Source of the DNA: Dokdonella immobilis
GTDB lineage: Bacteria > Pseudomonadota > Gammaproteobacteria > Xanthomonadales > Rhodanobacteraceae
Length of the DNA stretch: 64,000 bases
Assembly: GCF_900115085.1 (NCBI RefSeq)
Contig: NZ_FOVF01000012.1
Coordinates: 1 to 64,000 of the forward strand
Direction of reading: 5' to 3'
Shown: positions 7,787 through 15,905 of the stretch, piece by piece
Layout: the number at the start of each line of letters is the position of its first letter
Numbering within the stretch: position 1 is the stretch's first letter
Position numbers and translations under genes: made by a program
Notes under the pieces: model-generated
Databases searched by the model: none
What the model saw: the letters and a program-made list of their open reading frames with translations, nothing else
What the model was told of the DNA's origin: nothing

Positions 7787-7904
7787 TGTGGTGTCCCGCA
7801 ATCTCCATCAAATAATTCCGGCGTCTTTCACGGCGATACCGCGTTGCTCGTCCTCGCCATGAAATCCATCCGAAATTTCTTCGCGTTATTTGCGGGACAC
7901 CACA
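7787..7904 (-). mobile_element. MITE-like element, copy A (internally deleted)
   Basis: A 118-base element with perfect terminal inverted repeats TGTGGTGTCCCGCAA / TTGCGGGACACCACA. It carries no coding sequence. Its reverse complement matches the 158-base element at 48325-48482 almost base for base, apart from a single 40-base block missing here. The missing block is bounded by CGCCAT repeats in the longer copy, so a slippage deletion is likely. Flanks are CTAG (7783-7786) and CTTG (7905-7908), consistent with a 4-bp CTAG target duplication with one later change. The left CTAG contains the glnK stop codon. Confidence 0.8.
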
Positions 7905-8452
7905 CTTGCGAGGCGCTGAACACGTGGCGCAATCGTCACGACACCTGCCTGCGCGCAGATCACGGCGCACAGGCGCAGACAGACGGGCCGTCTTTCAATA
8001 TGGCGTAACAAAGAGCCGCGCGCAGGCAGGCGTCGCCCAAGCAATGGATTGAACGGAACAAGGGTGGTGTTCAGAGCCTCCCCAGGCGCGAAGTCTCGCC
8101 GCAATGGTCTTTGGCTGGCGTGTCGTGGTGCCTGGAATCGGCGCCCTGTGCTGTTGTTCCCCGATCTTCGCGGTCTTTGTCTTGCGGCCGGCCCAGTGGA
8201 TGGGGGTTTTTGCCAGAACTGTCCTTCGACTTCGCTGCGCTACGCTCAGGACGAACGGGAGTGATGGGCGCTTGCCGTTTCTTCCCCCGCGGGCGGGAGG
8301 TGCCGACTGCGCGCGACGGGATCGAGCGCGAACGCTGACAGCCGGCCCGAAGGGCGAACGCGAGGGTTGCCGGGAATAAACCGGATCAGGACGCTTCCGC
8401 TTCCGCTTAGGTTTAGGCTTCGGCCTGGGCTTCGGCTGGGGCTCTTGCTCTT

Positions 8453-8477
8453 CCTTCTCCCGCATTGCGGGAGAAGG
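8453..8477. repeat. Hairpin repeat of the CTCCCGC..GCGGGAG type
   Basis: CCTTCTCCCGCA and TGCGGGAGAAGG form a perfect 12-bp inverted repeat separated by one base, followed by GTGCCAAAGGCGGATGAGGG. This arrangement is a widely dispersed intergenic repeat in proteobacteria. It may also act as a transcription roadblock. Confidence 0.6.
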
Positions 8478-8759
8478 TGCCAAAGGCGGATGAGGGGCCT
8501 TGGCTGGCGCTTCTACTTGGGCGCACAGGTTGCGCGCTAACCGGGCCCCGTAAGCGGTGGCGGCCGGGCGAAGCAAAGGTCCGCAGGGTGGGCGCGAGGG
8601 ATCGCGCCCCGTTCGCTGCCAGCCACGGAGGTGTTGTCAGCGAACCCCCGTAGCCCGGCTGCGCAATCGCAGGGCAGGATGCACGGAGACCACCGCTTTG
8701 GGGTGGCCTTTCTCTTGGATACTTCCTTGACTCCTGGCTTCCTGCCCTTCGTCCCTCGG

Positions 8760-9168
8760 GCGCGTGTGAAAGCCTTTGCCATGACGGATGCACCGCGTAG
8801 CGATGCACGAACAAGCGAAAAGGCCAAGGCACTGGTTCCCTGCCAGGCTGAAGTCCGGTCCGTCCTGAGCCTGTCGAAGGGCAGGGACGACGGCGTGGAA
8901 GTTCGAAACGTGGAGAAAGAGCATCGCGCCTGAAGGCGCTCCTACAGTGACAACAATATGACTCGCTCGCCGAATGCGAGTGAAAGCTCTGCTCCTATCC
9001 CAAGAATGCGCCGCGCAGCGATGCACGAACAAGCGGAAAGGCCAAGGCACTGGGTCCCTGCCCGGTCGAAGTCCGGCCTGTTCGGAGCCTCTCGCAGGTC
9101 AGGGACGGCGGCGTAGAAGTTCGAGTCGTGCGGAGAGAGCATCGCGCCTGAAGGCGCTCCTACGATGG
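8760..9168. repeat. Imperfect tandem duplication (period about 222) with REP-like palindromes
   Basis: Two units share GCGATGCACGAACAAGCG, AAAGGCCAAGGCACTGG and GAGCATCGCGCCTGAAGG in the same order, at about 8798/9018, 8818/9040 and 8919/9141. Each unit ends with GCGCCTGAAGGCGC followed by TCCTAC, a small palindrome resembling REP-type repeats common in this bacterial order. Units differ by many substitutions, so the duplication is old or the repeat was acquired twice. Confidence 0.65.
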
Positions 9169-9272
9169 AAGCGAGGTGACTCGGGCATTGATGACGAACT
9201 CACTGCTGTGCCGGGGAAAATGCGCCGCAGCAGTGTGCAAATCCGGGCTCCGGACCGAGGCAGTGCAGACCA

Positions 9273-9848
9273 TCAAGGGCCCGGAACCACCTGGCGGGCC
9301 ACGATCCATATCGCCAGGGCCGCAAACAGTGCCGCAGCGCTGTAGCGCGCCGTCCGCAATGGCAGGCGCTGCGCAAAACGCGCACCGAGCCAGACTACCG
9401 GTACGTTGGCCAGCAACATGCCGATCGTGGTACCGGCGACGACCTCCCAGAGTGGCGAATAGCGGGCGGCCAGCACGACCGTGGCGACCTGGGTCTTGTC
9501 GCCCATCTCGGCGAGGAAAAAGGCGATCACCGTGGCGACCAGCACCCCATGTCCGGCCATGCCGCGCACGTCATCGCCATCGACCTTGTCGGGAACCAGC
9601 GTCCACAGCGCGATGGCGAAGAATGACAACGCCACGATCCAGGTCAGCGTCGAGGGCTGCAGCCATGCTGCGATCGCGGCCCCGAACCAGCCGGCCAATG
9701 CGTGATTGAGCAGGGTCGCGACGAAGATGCCGATGCAGATCGGCAGCGGCCGGCGATATTTCGCAGCCAGGATCAGGGACAGCAACTGGGTCTTGTCGCC
9801 GATCTCGGCGATCGCCACGGCCGCGGTCGAAATGAACAGGGTTTGCAT
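9273..9848 (-). CDS. TMEM165/GDT1 (UPF0016) family manganese exporter
   Basis: 191 residues forming two homologous three-helix halves, each opening with the family signature: AIAEIGDKTQLLSLILAA (about 13-30) and FFLAEMGDKTQVATVVLAA (about 110-128). The acidic E-x-G-D-K-T motifs form the cation site. Bacterial members export Mn2+ (MneA in Vibrio) and protect against Mn excess. The yybP-ykoY riboswitch directly upstream supports a manganese role. The ATG at 9848 follows GGAG about nine bases upstream. It is a single gene with no operon partner on either side. Confidence 0.92.
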   Translation of the reverse strand: MQTLFISTAAVAIAEIGDKTQLLSLILAAKYRRPLPICIGIFVATLLNHALAGWFGAAIAAWLQPSTLTWIVALSFFAIALWTLVPDKVDGDDVRGMAGHGVLVATVIAFFLAEMGDKTQVATVVLAARYSPLWEVVAGTTIGMLLANVPVVWLGARFAQRLPLRTARYSAAALFAALAIWIVARQVVPGP

Positions 9849-9859
9849 GGGTACTCCGA

Positions 9860-9918
9860 CGGGCCGGGGCGATCAAGGACGCGATGATCCACACGCGCGG
9901 CCCCGGCCCGGGATCATC
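9860..9918 (-). promoter_or_regulatory. Expression platform with two mutually exclusive hairpins
   Basis: Between aptamer and start codon, CGGGCCGGGGC (9860-9870) is perfectly complementary to 9900-9910, and GATGATCC (9883-9890) to 9911-9918. The two stems interleave, so only one can form at a time. The 11-bp stem ends three to four bases before the GGAG ribosome site and could mask initiation. The other stem would release it. This suggests translational, or mixed, control. Confidence 0.6.
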
Positions 9919-9924
9919 ACGTGC

Positions 9925-10056
9925 GAACCAGCGGTCTTGCCGGAATCCGCGAGGCGCATGACTGCGCGCGGATACGTTCGCGCCATGGCGTGGTCGCCAA
10001 GTGTGTTGACGCGGACCCCGCAGCGTTTCGATGCGGTCGACTACTCCCCGTTGGAG
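9925..10056 (-). promoter_or_regulatory. yybP-ykoY manganese riboswitch aptamer
   Basis: Reading the minus strand, the conserved blocks appear in the right order: AACGGGGAGTAG (about 10053-10042), GTCAACACACTTGGCGACC (about 10013-9995) and CCGGCAAGACCG (about 9942-9931). These are the two Mn-binding internal-loop segments and the closing strand of the yybP-ykoY class, which in Lysobacterales and Bacillus binds Mn2+ and raises expression of Mn exporters. Its position just before the UPF0016 gene is the classical arrangement. Confidence 0.9.
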
Positions 10057-10123
10057 CGGTGAGGATTCTACCAGATCGGCCATGTCGGCCGAAACCGCGC
10101 CCCTGGTCGCCTTTCGGTTCGGT

Positions 10124-11215
10124 TCAGTACCACTCGATCAGGGAAAGGCCGACGCCCGCGTACCAGGCGCGATGGTTGTAGTCGATCAGGCTCTCGCCGT
10201 AGCCGTTGAACACCTGGACATGACCGCGCAGTGGCGGCGCAATCGGGAACGCCCAGTCGAACTGCACGGCGCCATGGCTGCGATCACCACCACGCAGCGA
10301 GTGGCGCAGCAGCAAGGCAAACTGCGAGTCGCCGGCGACGCGGATGATTTCGACGTCGCCGCGCCCCATGTAGTCGCTGATGTCGGGATTGTTGTCGTCA
10401 CCGAACTCGAGCACGCGCCACCACGGCCGCAGCGTGATCGTCCAGTTTTCCTTTTCGAGTCCGATCGAGGCCGTGGCCCTGTTCCAGCTGCGCGACAGTG
10501 GATCGCTGCGCCCGTTCGACTGGTGCACGAGGCCGAAGCCGAGCAGCCGGGCGTTCCAGCCGAGCACGTCGTAGTGGGTCCGGAAGATCAGATTGGCATC
10601 GGGTTCGTAATTGGTTTCACGGAACGGACGCGAGCGCTGGGCATTGAAGATCTGCCAGTGCGAGACCTGGGTATAGCCCATCCAGAAGTCGCCGTTGTCG
10701 CCGAAGATGTCGTCGAGGATCTTGGTCTTCAGGCTGAGCTGGTACTTCAGTTCGCCGCGCGTGATGTCTTCCGGTTCGGTCACGGTGTTTTCGGGTGCGG
10801 GCGAACTCGGCAGCCGGTTCGTGCGCGAGGTGTAGTACGGCATCAGGTAAATCGGGCGATACGGCCGGATGCAGAACGGCGCGGCCTTGCCGGACGCCTC
10901 GTTCGCGGCATCGAGTTCCCAGCGCGAATCGAGCAGCGAACTGGGCGGCCCCTTGTCGCATCGGCTGTTGGGCATCGCGGACGACCGCGCAAAGACATCG
11001 GTCGCCGAAAGCGCTCGCGCCTGTTGCGTATCGGCATCGGATTCGGCAAAGGCACGGTCGTAGCAGGCAAGTCGCGCATCATCGGCCTCGATGCCGGCGC
11101 AGTGGCTTGCGTCCGCAACCGTCCCGGCAGCGTGCGCGGTCGTGCCCGACGCCAGCATCAGGAGAAGCACGAACTGCAGCGCGCGGCTCACGTCACGGTA
11201 TTCCATGAATAGCAA
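10124..11215 (-). CDS. pldA: Outer membrane phospholipase A
   Basis: 363 residues with an N-terminal signal segment (VLLLMLASGTTAHA) and a beta-barrel. The catalytic triad of OMPLA is visible at the exact family spacing: His231 and Ser233 in LVHQSNGRS and Asn245 in SRSWNR (spacing +2 and +14, as in the E. coli enzyme). YTQVSHWQIFN (181-191) is another family block. The enzyme is a calcium-dependent phospholipase A1/A2 that degrades mislocated phospholipid in the outer leaflet. A region of about 80 residues before the barrel contains the common DARLACYDRAF motif. The start may be ATG 11215 or ATG 11206. Confidence 0.92.
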   Translation of the reverse strand: MLFMEYRDVSRALQFVLLLMLASGTTAHAAGTVADASHCAGIEADDARLACYDRAFAESDADTQQARALSATDVFARSSAMPNSRCDKGPPSSLLDSRWELDAANEASGKAAPFCIRPYRPIYLMPYYTSRTNRLPSSPAPENTVTEPEDITRGELKYQLSLKTKILDDIFGDNGDFWMGYTQVSHWQIFNAQRSRPFRETNYEPDANLIFRTHYDVLGWNARLLGFGLVHQSNGRSDPLSRSWNRATASIGLEKENWTITLRPWWRVLEFGDDNNPDISDYMGRGDVEIIRVAGDSQFALLLRHSLRGGDRSHGAVQFDWAFPIAPPLRGHVQVFNGYGESLIDYNHRAWYAGVGLSLIEWY

Positions 11216-11260
11216 AGTGTCCGCATCGTAGCGGAATCGGAGCCCTGCGCGTCTATCCGG

Positions 11261-12142
11261 TCAGCGCCGAACACGTCGCGAACCGCGCAACTGATCGAGC
11301 GGGAAACTGGCGACCGCACCCTGCGCAGAACGACGCGGTTGACCGGCCTGCGGTGCCCAGGCCAGCGCGTAGACCACCTCATACGTGGCCGGCACGCGAC
11401 CTTCGTGGCGGTTCACCTCATAGGCCTCGATGACGCGCTGCAGATGGGCCTTGCCGGTCAGGCCACGCGCGCGTCCGGTGTCGGCGTTGGTCGCACCGAT
11501 CGCGCGCAATTCGCGCATCAGGCCGAGGACATCGGCATAGGTCAGGGTGAAGACATCGCGCTCGAGCACCGGGTCGCGGAATCCGGCCGCGAGCAGGGCA
11601 TCGCCGATCTGGTGGATATCGAGGAATCGGCTCACATGGGGCGTCTGGTCGACTTCGGCAAAGGCCGTGCGCAGCTCGATCAGGGTCTGTGGCCCGAAGG
11701 TGCTGAACAGGACCACGCCGTCGGCGCGCAGCACGCGGCGAAACTCGTCGAACACCGCATCGAGCTGCCCGCACCATTGCAGGCAGAGGCTGGAATACAG
11801 CAGATCGATGCTGTTCTCGGCCAGCGGCAGCGACTCGGCGTCGGCACAGACGCGGGCGAAGGGCCGCAGCCACGAACGATGCCTGCGCGCGGCGCGCAGC
11901 ATCGGCATCGCCAGATCGAGCGCGATCGTCTGCGCTTGCGGAAAACGCTTGCGCAAGGCCGCCGTGCCGCGTGCCGTGCCGCTGCCGACATCGAGCACGC
12001 GCTGCGGGCTCAGCGACAGATCGTCGAGGCGTTCCTGCAGACGCCGCTGGACTTCATCCTGCAGGGCCGCATGGGCTTCGTAGCTTGTTGCCGCGCGACC
12101 GAAGGCACGGCGCACTTGCTGGCCGTCGAACGGTCCGCTCAT
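11261..12142 (-). CDS. bioC: Malonyl-[ACP] O-methyltransferase
   Basis: 293 residues. The SAM-binding motif I is VLDVGSGTARGTAALRKRFP, with downstream DAESLPLAENSIDLLYSSL and LQWC typical of BioC. BioC methylates malonyl-ACP so that it can enter fatty acid synthesis and be elongated to the pimeloyl chain, the first step of biotin synthesis. The ATG at 12142 overlaps the bioH stop as ATGA, so it is translationally coupled. The C-terminal 25 residues are Arg-rich and not conserved. Confidence 0.92.
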   Translation of the reverse strand: MSGPFDGQQVRRAFGRAATSYEAHAALQDEVQRRLQERLDDLSLSPQRVLDVGSGTARGTAALRKRFPQAQTIALDLAMPMLRAARRHRSWLRPFARVCADAESLPLAENSIDLLYSSLCLQWCGQLDAVFDEFRRVLRADGVVLFSTFGPQTLIELRTAFAEVDQTPHVSRFLDIHQIGDALLAAGFRDPVLERDVFTLTYADVLGLMRELRAIGATNADTGRARGLTGKAHLQRVIEAYEVNRHEGRVPATYEVVYALAWAPQAGQPRRSAQGAVASFPLDQLRGSRRVRR

Positions 12143-12915
12143 GCCGGCTGCTGTGCGCTCGCCAGGGCCGCGACGGCTTCGGCGACCTCCGCGGCGTGGC
12201 TGAGGAACGGTGCATGTCCGGCCGACAGTTCGAGGAAGTCGCTGTGCGTGCATTGTGAGGCTGCCCAGCGCAGGGCGCCGGGCGGAACGATGCGATCGCG
12301 GCGCCCGGCAATCCACAGGCTCGGCATCGCCAGCGCGGACAGTTGCGCGCGGAAATCGCATTGATCGAGCAGGTCGAGCCCCTCGTGCAACGCCTGTTCC
12401 GACGGCTCGCCGCGTTCGTAGACATGGGCCTTGAGTTCGCGCAGCTCGTCCTGGGCATGGACCGAGCCCAACGTCTCGAGGGCCAGGAAGCGTTCGATCG
12501 CGGGTCGGAAGGAGGCCACCAGGTTCGATCCGAATTCGCGAAAGATCGCCGCCGGAACCGCATGCGGCCAGTCCGCGGCGCGCACGAAGCGGGGACTCGA
12601 CGCGATCTCCACAAGCGCGCTGACCTGGCCCGGCAGATCGAGTGCCGCGCGCAGCGCAATCAGTCCACCGAGCGACCAGCCGAGCCAGAGCGCAGGCGGC
12701 GTGGCGGCGGCGATGGCTCGGGCCAGGCGCCCTGGATCGAGATCACCGGAGGTGAATTCGTGGCTGTCGCCATGCCCCGGCAGGTCGACCAGATGCAGGC
12801 GGAAACGCCCGGCCAGGCGCTCGCTGAGCGGCGCGAAGATGCCACTGTGCATGGCCCAGCCATGCAGCAGGACGAGATCGGGGCCTCGCCCCATGGTCTT
12901 GATCGAGAGGTTCAC
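12139..12915 (-). CDS. bioH: Pimeloyl-ACP methyl ester carboxylesterase
   Basis: 258 residues of alpha/beta-hydrolase fold. The nucleophile elbow GWSLGG carries the catalytic Ser, LVLLHGWAMHSGIF is the oxyanion-hole strand, and GRRDRIVP and SAGHAPFLSH supply the catalytic Asp and His. BioH removes the methyl group from pimeloyl-ACP ester and so ends chain elongation. A GTG start at 12915 (VNLSIKTMGRGPDLV) fits the family N-terminus better than ATG 12894. It lies four bases after the preceding stop and overlaps bioC by ATGA. Confidence 0.92.
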   Translation of the reverse strand: MNLSIKTMGRGPDLVLLHGWAMHSGIFAPLSERLAGRFRLHLVDLPGHGDSHEFTSGDLDPGRLARAIAAATPPALWLGWSLGGLIALRAALDLPGQVSALVEIASSPRFVRAADWPHAVPAAIFREFGSNLVASFRPAIERFLALETLGSVHAQDELRELKAHVYERGEPSEQALHEGLDLLDQCDFRAQLSALAMPSLWIAGRRDRIVPPGALRWAASQCTHSDFLELSAGHAPFLSHAAEVAEAVAALASAQQPA

Positions 12916-12919
12916 CGGT

Positions 12920-13312
12920 CTATTTTGACGTGTTCTGGAGGACAACGGTGCCGGCTTCCCGCAGCCGGGCGATGCGCGGTTCCAGCTCGCGCCACGAAGT
13001 CTTCGCCGTAGCGGCGAACAGCCCGGCCGGCAGCCGCAGCCAGCGCGGTCGTGCGAGGCGAGCGGCGATACGTGCGCAAAGCCAGTCGTTGTCGAAGCCA
13101 TCCCAGATGCCGGCGCTGGCCCACAGGTTTGCGCGCACGATCGGGTGCACCTCCTCGAACAGGATGTGGCGAAGTTCATCGAGCGGGTACGGCGATGCCG
13201 CCAGGGTGCGCGCCACATGGGCGTAGGCCGGCACCGGATCGGTGTCGAGGTAGAGTTCGGAGAAGCTGATCCAGACGCCGCGACGCATTTCGATATCCGC
13301 AATGTCGCGCAT
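12920..13312 (-). CDS. Uncharacterised protein inside the biotin cluster (DUF7079-like)
   Basis: 130 residues from ATG 13312. A GTG at 13315 would overlap the bioF stop as GTGA. The N-terminal part reads RRGVWISFSELYLDTD, followed by HVARTLAASPYPLDELRHIL, EEVHPIVRANLW and GIWDGFDNDWL, a pattern I associate with a small family of unknown function (DUF7079). There is no signal peptide, membrane segment or catalytic motif. It is sandwiched between bioF and bioH with overlaps on both sides, so it must be co-translated with them. A biotin role is suggested only by position. Confidence 0.7.
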   Translation of the reverse strand: MRDIADIEMRRGVWISFSELYLDTDPVPAYAHVARTLAASPYPLDELRHILFEEVHPIVRANLWASAGIWDGFDNDWLCARIAARLARPRWLRLPAGLFAATAKTSWRELEPRIARLREAGTVVLQNTSK

Positions 13313-14490
13313 CACCCGGGCGTCGCCCAGCTGGCACCGAGCGCCGCCAGTAACGCATCGACATCGGCTTCCTCATGCGCCGCGGAGAGGGTGACGCGCA
13401 GGCGCGCCCCGTTTTCGGCCACGGTGGGTGGCCGGATCGCCGGCACGAAGAATCCGGCCGCCTCCAGCTGTGCGGACAGGCGGGTCGCCTCGTCGCTCTT
13501 GCCGACCAGGACCGGCTGGATCGGTGTTCGAGACTCGGCCAGGGCGATGCCCCGGCGGGTGGCACCCGCGCGAAACTGCGTGATCAGGCGGGCCAGCTTT
13601 TCGCGACGCCAGGCTTCGTCGCGGGCCAGCCTCACGGCGACCCGGGTCGCAGCGGCCAGCGCCGGCGGCATGGCGGTCGTGTAGACATGGGTGCGTGCAA
13701 ACTGGATCAAACCATCGACCAGCGCTTCGGAGCCGGCGACAAAGGCCCCGGCGACGCCCAGGGCCTTGCCCAGGGTCGCCATGTAGACCGGCACGTCGGC
13801 CTGGCCCAGCCCCGCATCGGCGACGCTGCCACTGCCATCGGCGCCGAGCACGCCGAGTCCGTGCGCGTCGTCGACCACCAGGGTGGCCTGCTGCTCGCGA
13901 CAGAGCCTGGCCAGTGCCTGCAAGGGCGCGATGTCGCCATCCATGCTGAAGACCCCGTCGGTGGCGAGCAGTGCTGCCGCAGCAGGGTCCGAGTCGAGTT
14001 GGCGGCGCGCGCTGTCGACATCGGCGTGCACATAGCGACGCAAGCGGGCGCCGGACAGGCGGGCGCCATCGATCAGGCAGACGTGGTTGAGCTTGTCCTG
14101 GATACAGACCGCGCGCGGGTCGAGCAGCGCCTGCATGATGCCGAGATTGGCCATGTAGCCGGTCGAGAACAGCGCGGCACGATCGCGCCCGCACCAGGCC
14201 GCCAGTTCGCGCTCGAGCAGGTCGTGTTCCTCGCGGTGACCGCCGAGGAGATGGGCCGCCGACGCGCCGACACCCCAGCGTCGGGCGGCGCCGACAAGGG
14301 CTTCGACGACCGCCGGATGCTGGGCCAGCCCCAGATAGTCGTTGCTGGCGAAGTTGAGCAGTCGTTTGCCGTCGACGACGACATGCGATCCCTCGACGTC
14401 GGTGATCGTTCGCAAGCGTCGCAGCAGGGCATCACGGGCGCGGTCGCCCGAAGCCCGGGCCAGGCGGCTCAATAGCGGGGGTCGGTTCAC
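13312..14490 (-). CDS. bioF: 8-amino-7-oxononanoate synthase
   Basis: 392 residues, a PLP-dependent alpha-oxoamine synthase that condenses pimeloyl-ACP with alanine. Features seen: FASNDYLGLAQHP near residue 48, FSTGYMANLGIMQALLD, the PLP ring-binding DDAHGLGVLG, and the Schiff-base lysine in MATLGKALGVAGAFVAGS. It is the first gene of a coupled minus-strand set bioF - unknown - bioH - bioC. bioB stands apart at 16 kb, and bioA and bioD are not in the window. Confidence 0.95.
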   Translation of the reverse strand: MNRPPLLSRLARASGDRARDALLRRLRTITDVEGSHVVVDGKRLLNFASNDYLGLAQHPAVVEALVGAARRWGVGASAAHLLGGHREEHDLLERELAAWCGRDRAALFSTGYMANLGIMQALLDPRAVCIQDKLNHVCLIDGARLSGARLRRYVHADVDSARRQLDSDPAAAALLATDGVFSMDGDIAPLQALARLCREQQATLVVDDAHGLGVLGADGSGSVADAGLGQADVPVYMATLGKALGVAGAFVAGSEALVDGLIQFARTHVYTTAMPPALAAATRVAVRLARDEAWRREKLARLITQFRAGATRRGIALAESRTPIQPVLVGKSDEATRLSAQLEAAGFFVPAIRPPTVAENGARLRVTLSAAHEEADVDALLAALGASWATPG

Positions 14491-14597
14491 CGCCGGGAAC
14501 CTGTGATCCTGCCAGCTACCGGCACGAGGGTGAACGCGTTGGCCAGCCCGGCTATCCTTGGGCTCCTCGTTTCGCCCAGCGAGCCCGCCCTGTCGCC

Positions 14598-15875
14598 ATG
14601 CACTACGAAATCGTGATCATCGGAGGTGGCGCCGGCGGCCTCGAGCTGGCCGCGCAGCTCGGTCGCAGGCTCGGCAGAAAAATCGGGCGCGACAAGATCC
14701 TTCTGGTCGACCGCTCGGTCGTCCACATCTGGAAACCGACCCTTCATGAAGTCGCCGCGGGCACGCTCGATGCGCATCAGGAAGGCCTCTCCTACGTGAT
14801 CCTTGCGCGACGCAACCATTTCAGCTTCACGCTCGGCGAGATCGCCGCCCTCGATGCAGAGGGGAAAACGCTCAGCCTTGCCGAAGTCGTCGATGACACT
14901 GGCGAGCAGATCGTACCCGCACGCAGAATCAGTTTCACCTGGGCCGTGCTGGCCATCGGCAGCGGCTCGAACTTCTTCGGTACACCCGGCGCCGAGCATG
15001 CCTTCGTGCTGGAAAGGGCGAGCGACGCGATCCGCTTCCAGCGTCGCCTGCTCGCGGCGTTCACGCGCGCGGCATTCTCCAGCGAGCGCAAGCTCGGAAT
15101 CGCCATTGTCGGTGCCGGTGCAACCGGCGTGGAACTGTCGGCCGAGTTGCTCGAGGCGCACCAGCTCATGTTGCTCGGCCTGTCCCGCGACCAGCACTTC
15201 CGCCTCGACATCAGTCTGATCGAGGCCGGCCCGCGGATCCTCGCTGCGCTGCCGGAGCGGATTTCGGCCAAGGCCCAGGCCGCGCTCGAAGCGCGCGGCG
15301 TCACCGTGCAGGTCTCGGCGCCGGTTTCGCGAATCGCCGAAGACCACCTGGTCGCCGGCGAGCGAACCATCGAAGCCGATCTGATCGTCTGGGCTGCCGG
15401 CATCAAGGCGGCCGAGAGCAACGCCGGCTACGGTTTGGAAATCAATCGCGCCAACCAGTTCGTCGTCAACGCCCGACTCGAGACCTCGGGTGCCGGCGTT
15501 TTCGCCCTCGGTGACTGCGCGGCCTGTGCCTGGGGCGATCGGCTCGTGCCGGCGCGCGCCCAGGCGGCCCACCAGCAGGCCAGCTATCTGGCCGATCTGC
15601 TGATGGCCCGCCTGCGTGGTCGAGACTTCGGTCGCGACTTTGCCTACCGCGACTTCGGCTCGCTGGTCTCGCTCGGCGAGAAGCGCGGTCTCGGCAGCCT
15701 CATGGGGGGCCTCGGTGGACGCAACTTCTTCGTCGATGGCCTGATCGCCAAGGGCATGTACATGGCGCTGCATCTGGATCATCACCGGGCCATCCTGGGC
15801 TTCTGGAACACGCTCGTGCTGGCCCTCGCGCGACTCCTGCAACGCCGCGTTTCAGGTCGCCTGAAGCTGCACTGA
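14598..15875 (+). CDS. ndh: Type II NADH:quinone oxidoreductase
   Basis: 425 residues. The N-terminal FAD-binding motif is IVIIGGGAGGLELAAQLG, and the second, NADH-binding Rossmann motif is IAIVGAGATGVELSAELLE. LFALGDCAA-like text (VFALGDCAACAWGDRLVPAR) binds FAD. The C-terminal segment with FFVDGLIAKGMYMALHLDHH, then a hydrophobic helix, fits the membrane-associating end of NDH-2. The enzyme passes electrons from NADH to ubiquinone without pumping protons. It is divergent from bioF across 107 bases. Confidence 0.9.
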   Translation: MHYEIVIIGGGAGGLELAAQLGRRLGRKIGRDKILLVDRSVVHIWKPTLHEVAAGTLDAHQEGLSYVILARRNHFSFTLGEIAALDAEGKTLSLAEVVDDTGEQIVPARRISFTWAVLAIGSGSNFFGTPGAEHAFVLERASDAIRFQRRLLAAFTRAAFSSERKLGIAIVGAGATGVELSAELLEAHQLMLLGLSRDQHFRLDISLIEAGPRILAALPERISAKAQAALEARGVTVQVSAPVSRIAEDHLVAGERTIEADLIVWAAGIKAAESNAGYGLEINRANQFVVNARLETSGAGVFALGDCAACAWGDRLVPARAQAAHQQASYLADLLMARLRGRDFGRDFAYRDFGSLVSLGEKRGLGSLMGGLGGRNFFVDGLIAKGMYMALHLDHHRAILGFWNTLVLALARLLQRRVSGRLKLH

Positions 15876-15905
15876 CGGCGGTCGCCCTGGTGCAGGGCGA
15901 GGCCG

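Larger units (their letters stand above)
7905..9272. other. Gene-free, repeat-rich region
   Basis: About 1.37 kb without a supportable gene. Open frames here are long only because of GC content and repeats, for example one on the minus strand at 7995-8576 with a KPRPKPKPKRKRKR run. The stretch holds a dispersed-repeat copy near 8222-8258 (CTTCGACTTCGCTGCGC..., then CTCAGGACGAACGG), an inverted relative near 8861-8895 (CCGTCCTGAGCCTGTCGAAG), a strong hairpin at 8453-8477, and a roughly 222-base imperfect tandem duplication from 8760. It looks like a sink for short repeats downstream of glnK. Confidence 0.6.

Noticed and set aside
7995-8576. 193-residue minus-strand frame with a KPRPKPKPKRKRKR run
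   Set aside because: It crosses several dispersed repeats and a hairpin, has no ribosome site or family pattern, and the basic run is a by-product of CTTCGG/CTTCCG low-complexity DNA.
8413-9050. Two minus-strand frames beginning MPWPFRLFVHR
   Set aside because: They start in the two copies of the tandem repeat and only mirror its sequence; such frames recur in repeats, not genes.
8760-9168. Possible CRISPR array
   Set aside because: Only two long, diverged units of about 222 bases, with no short regular repeat or spacer pattern and no cas genes.
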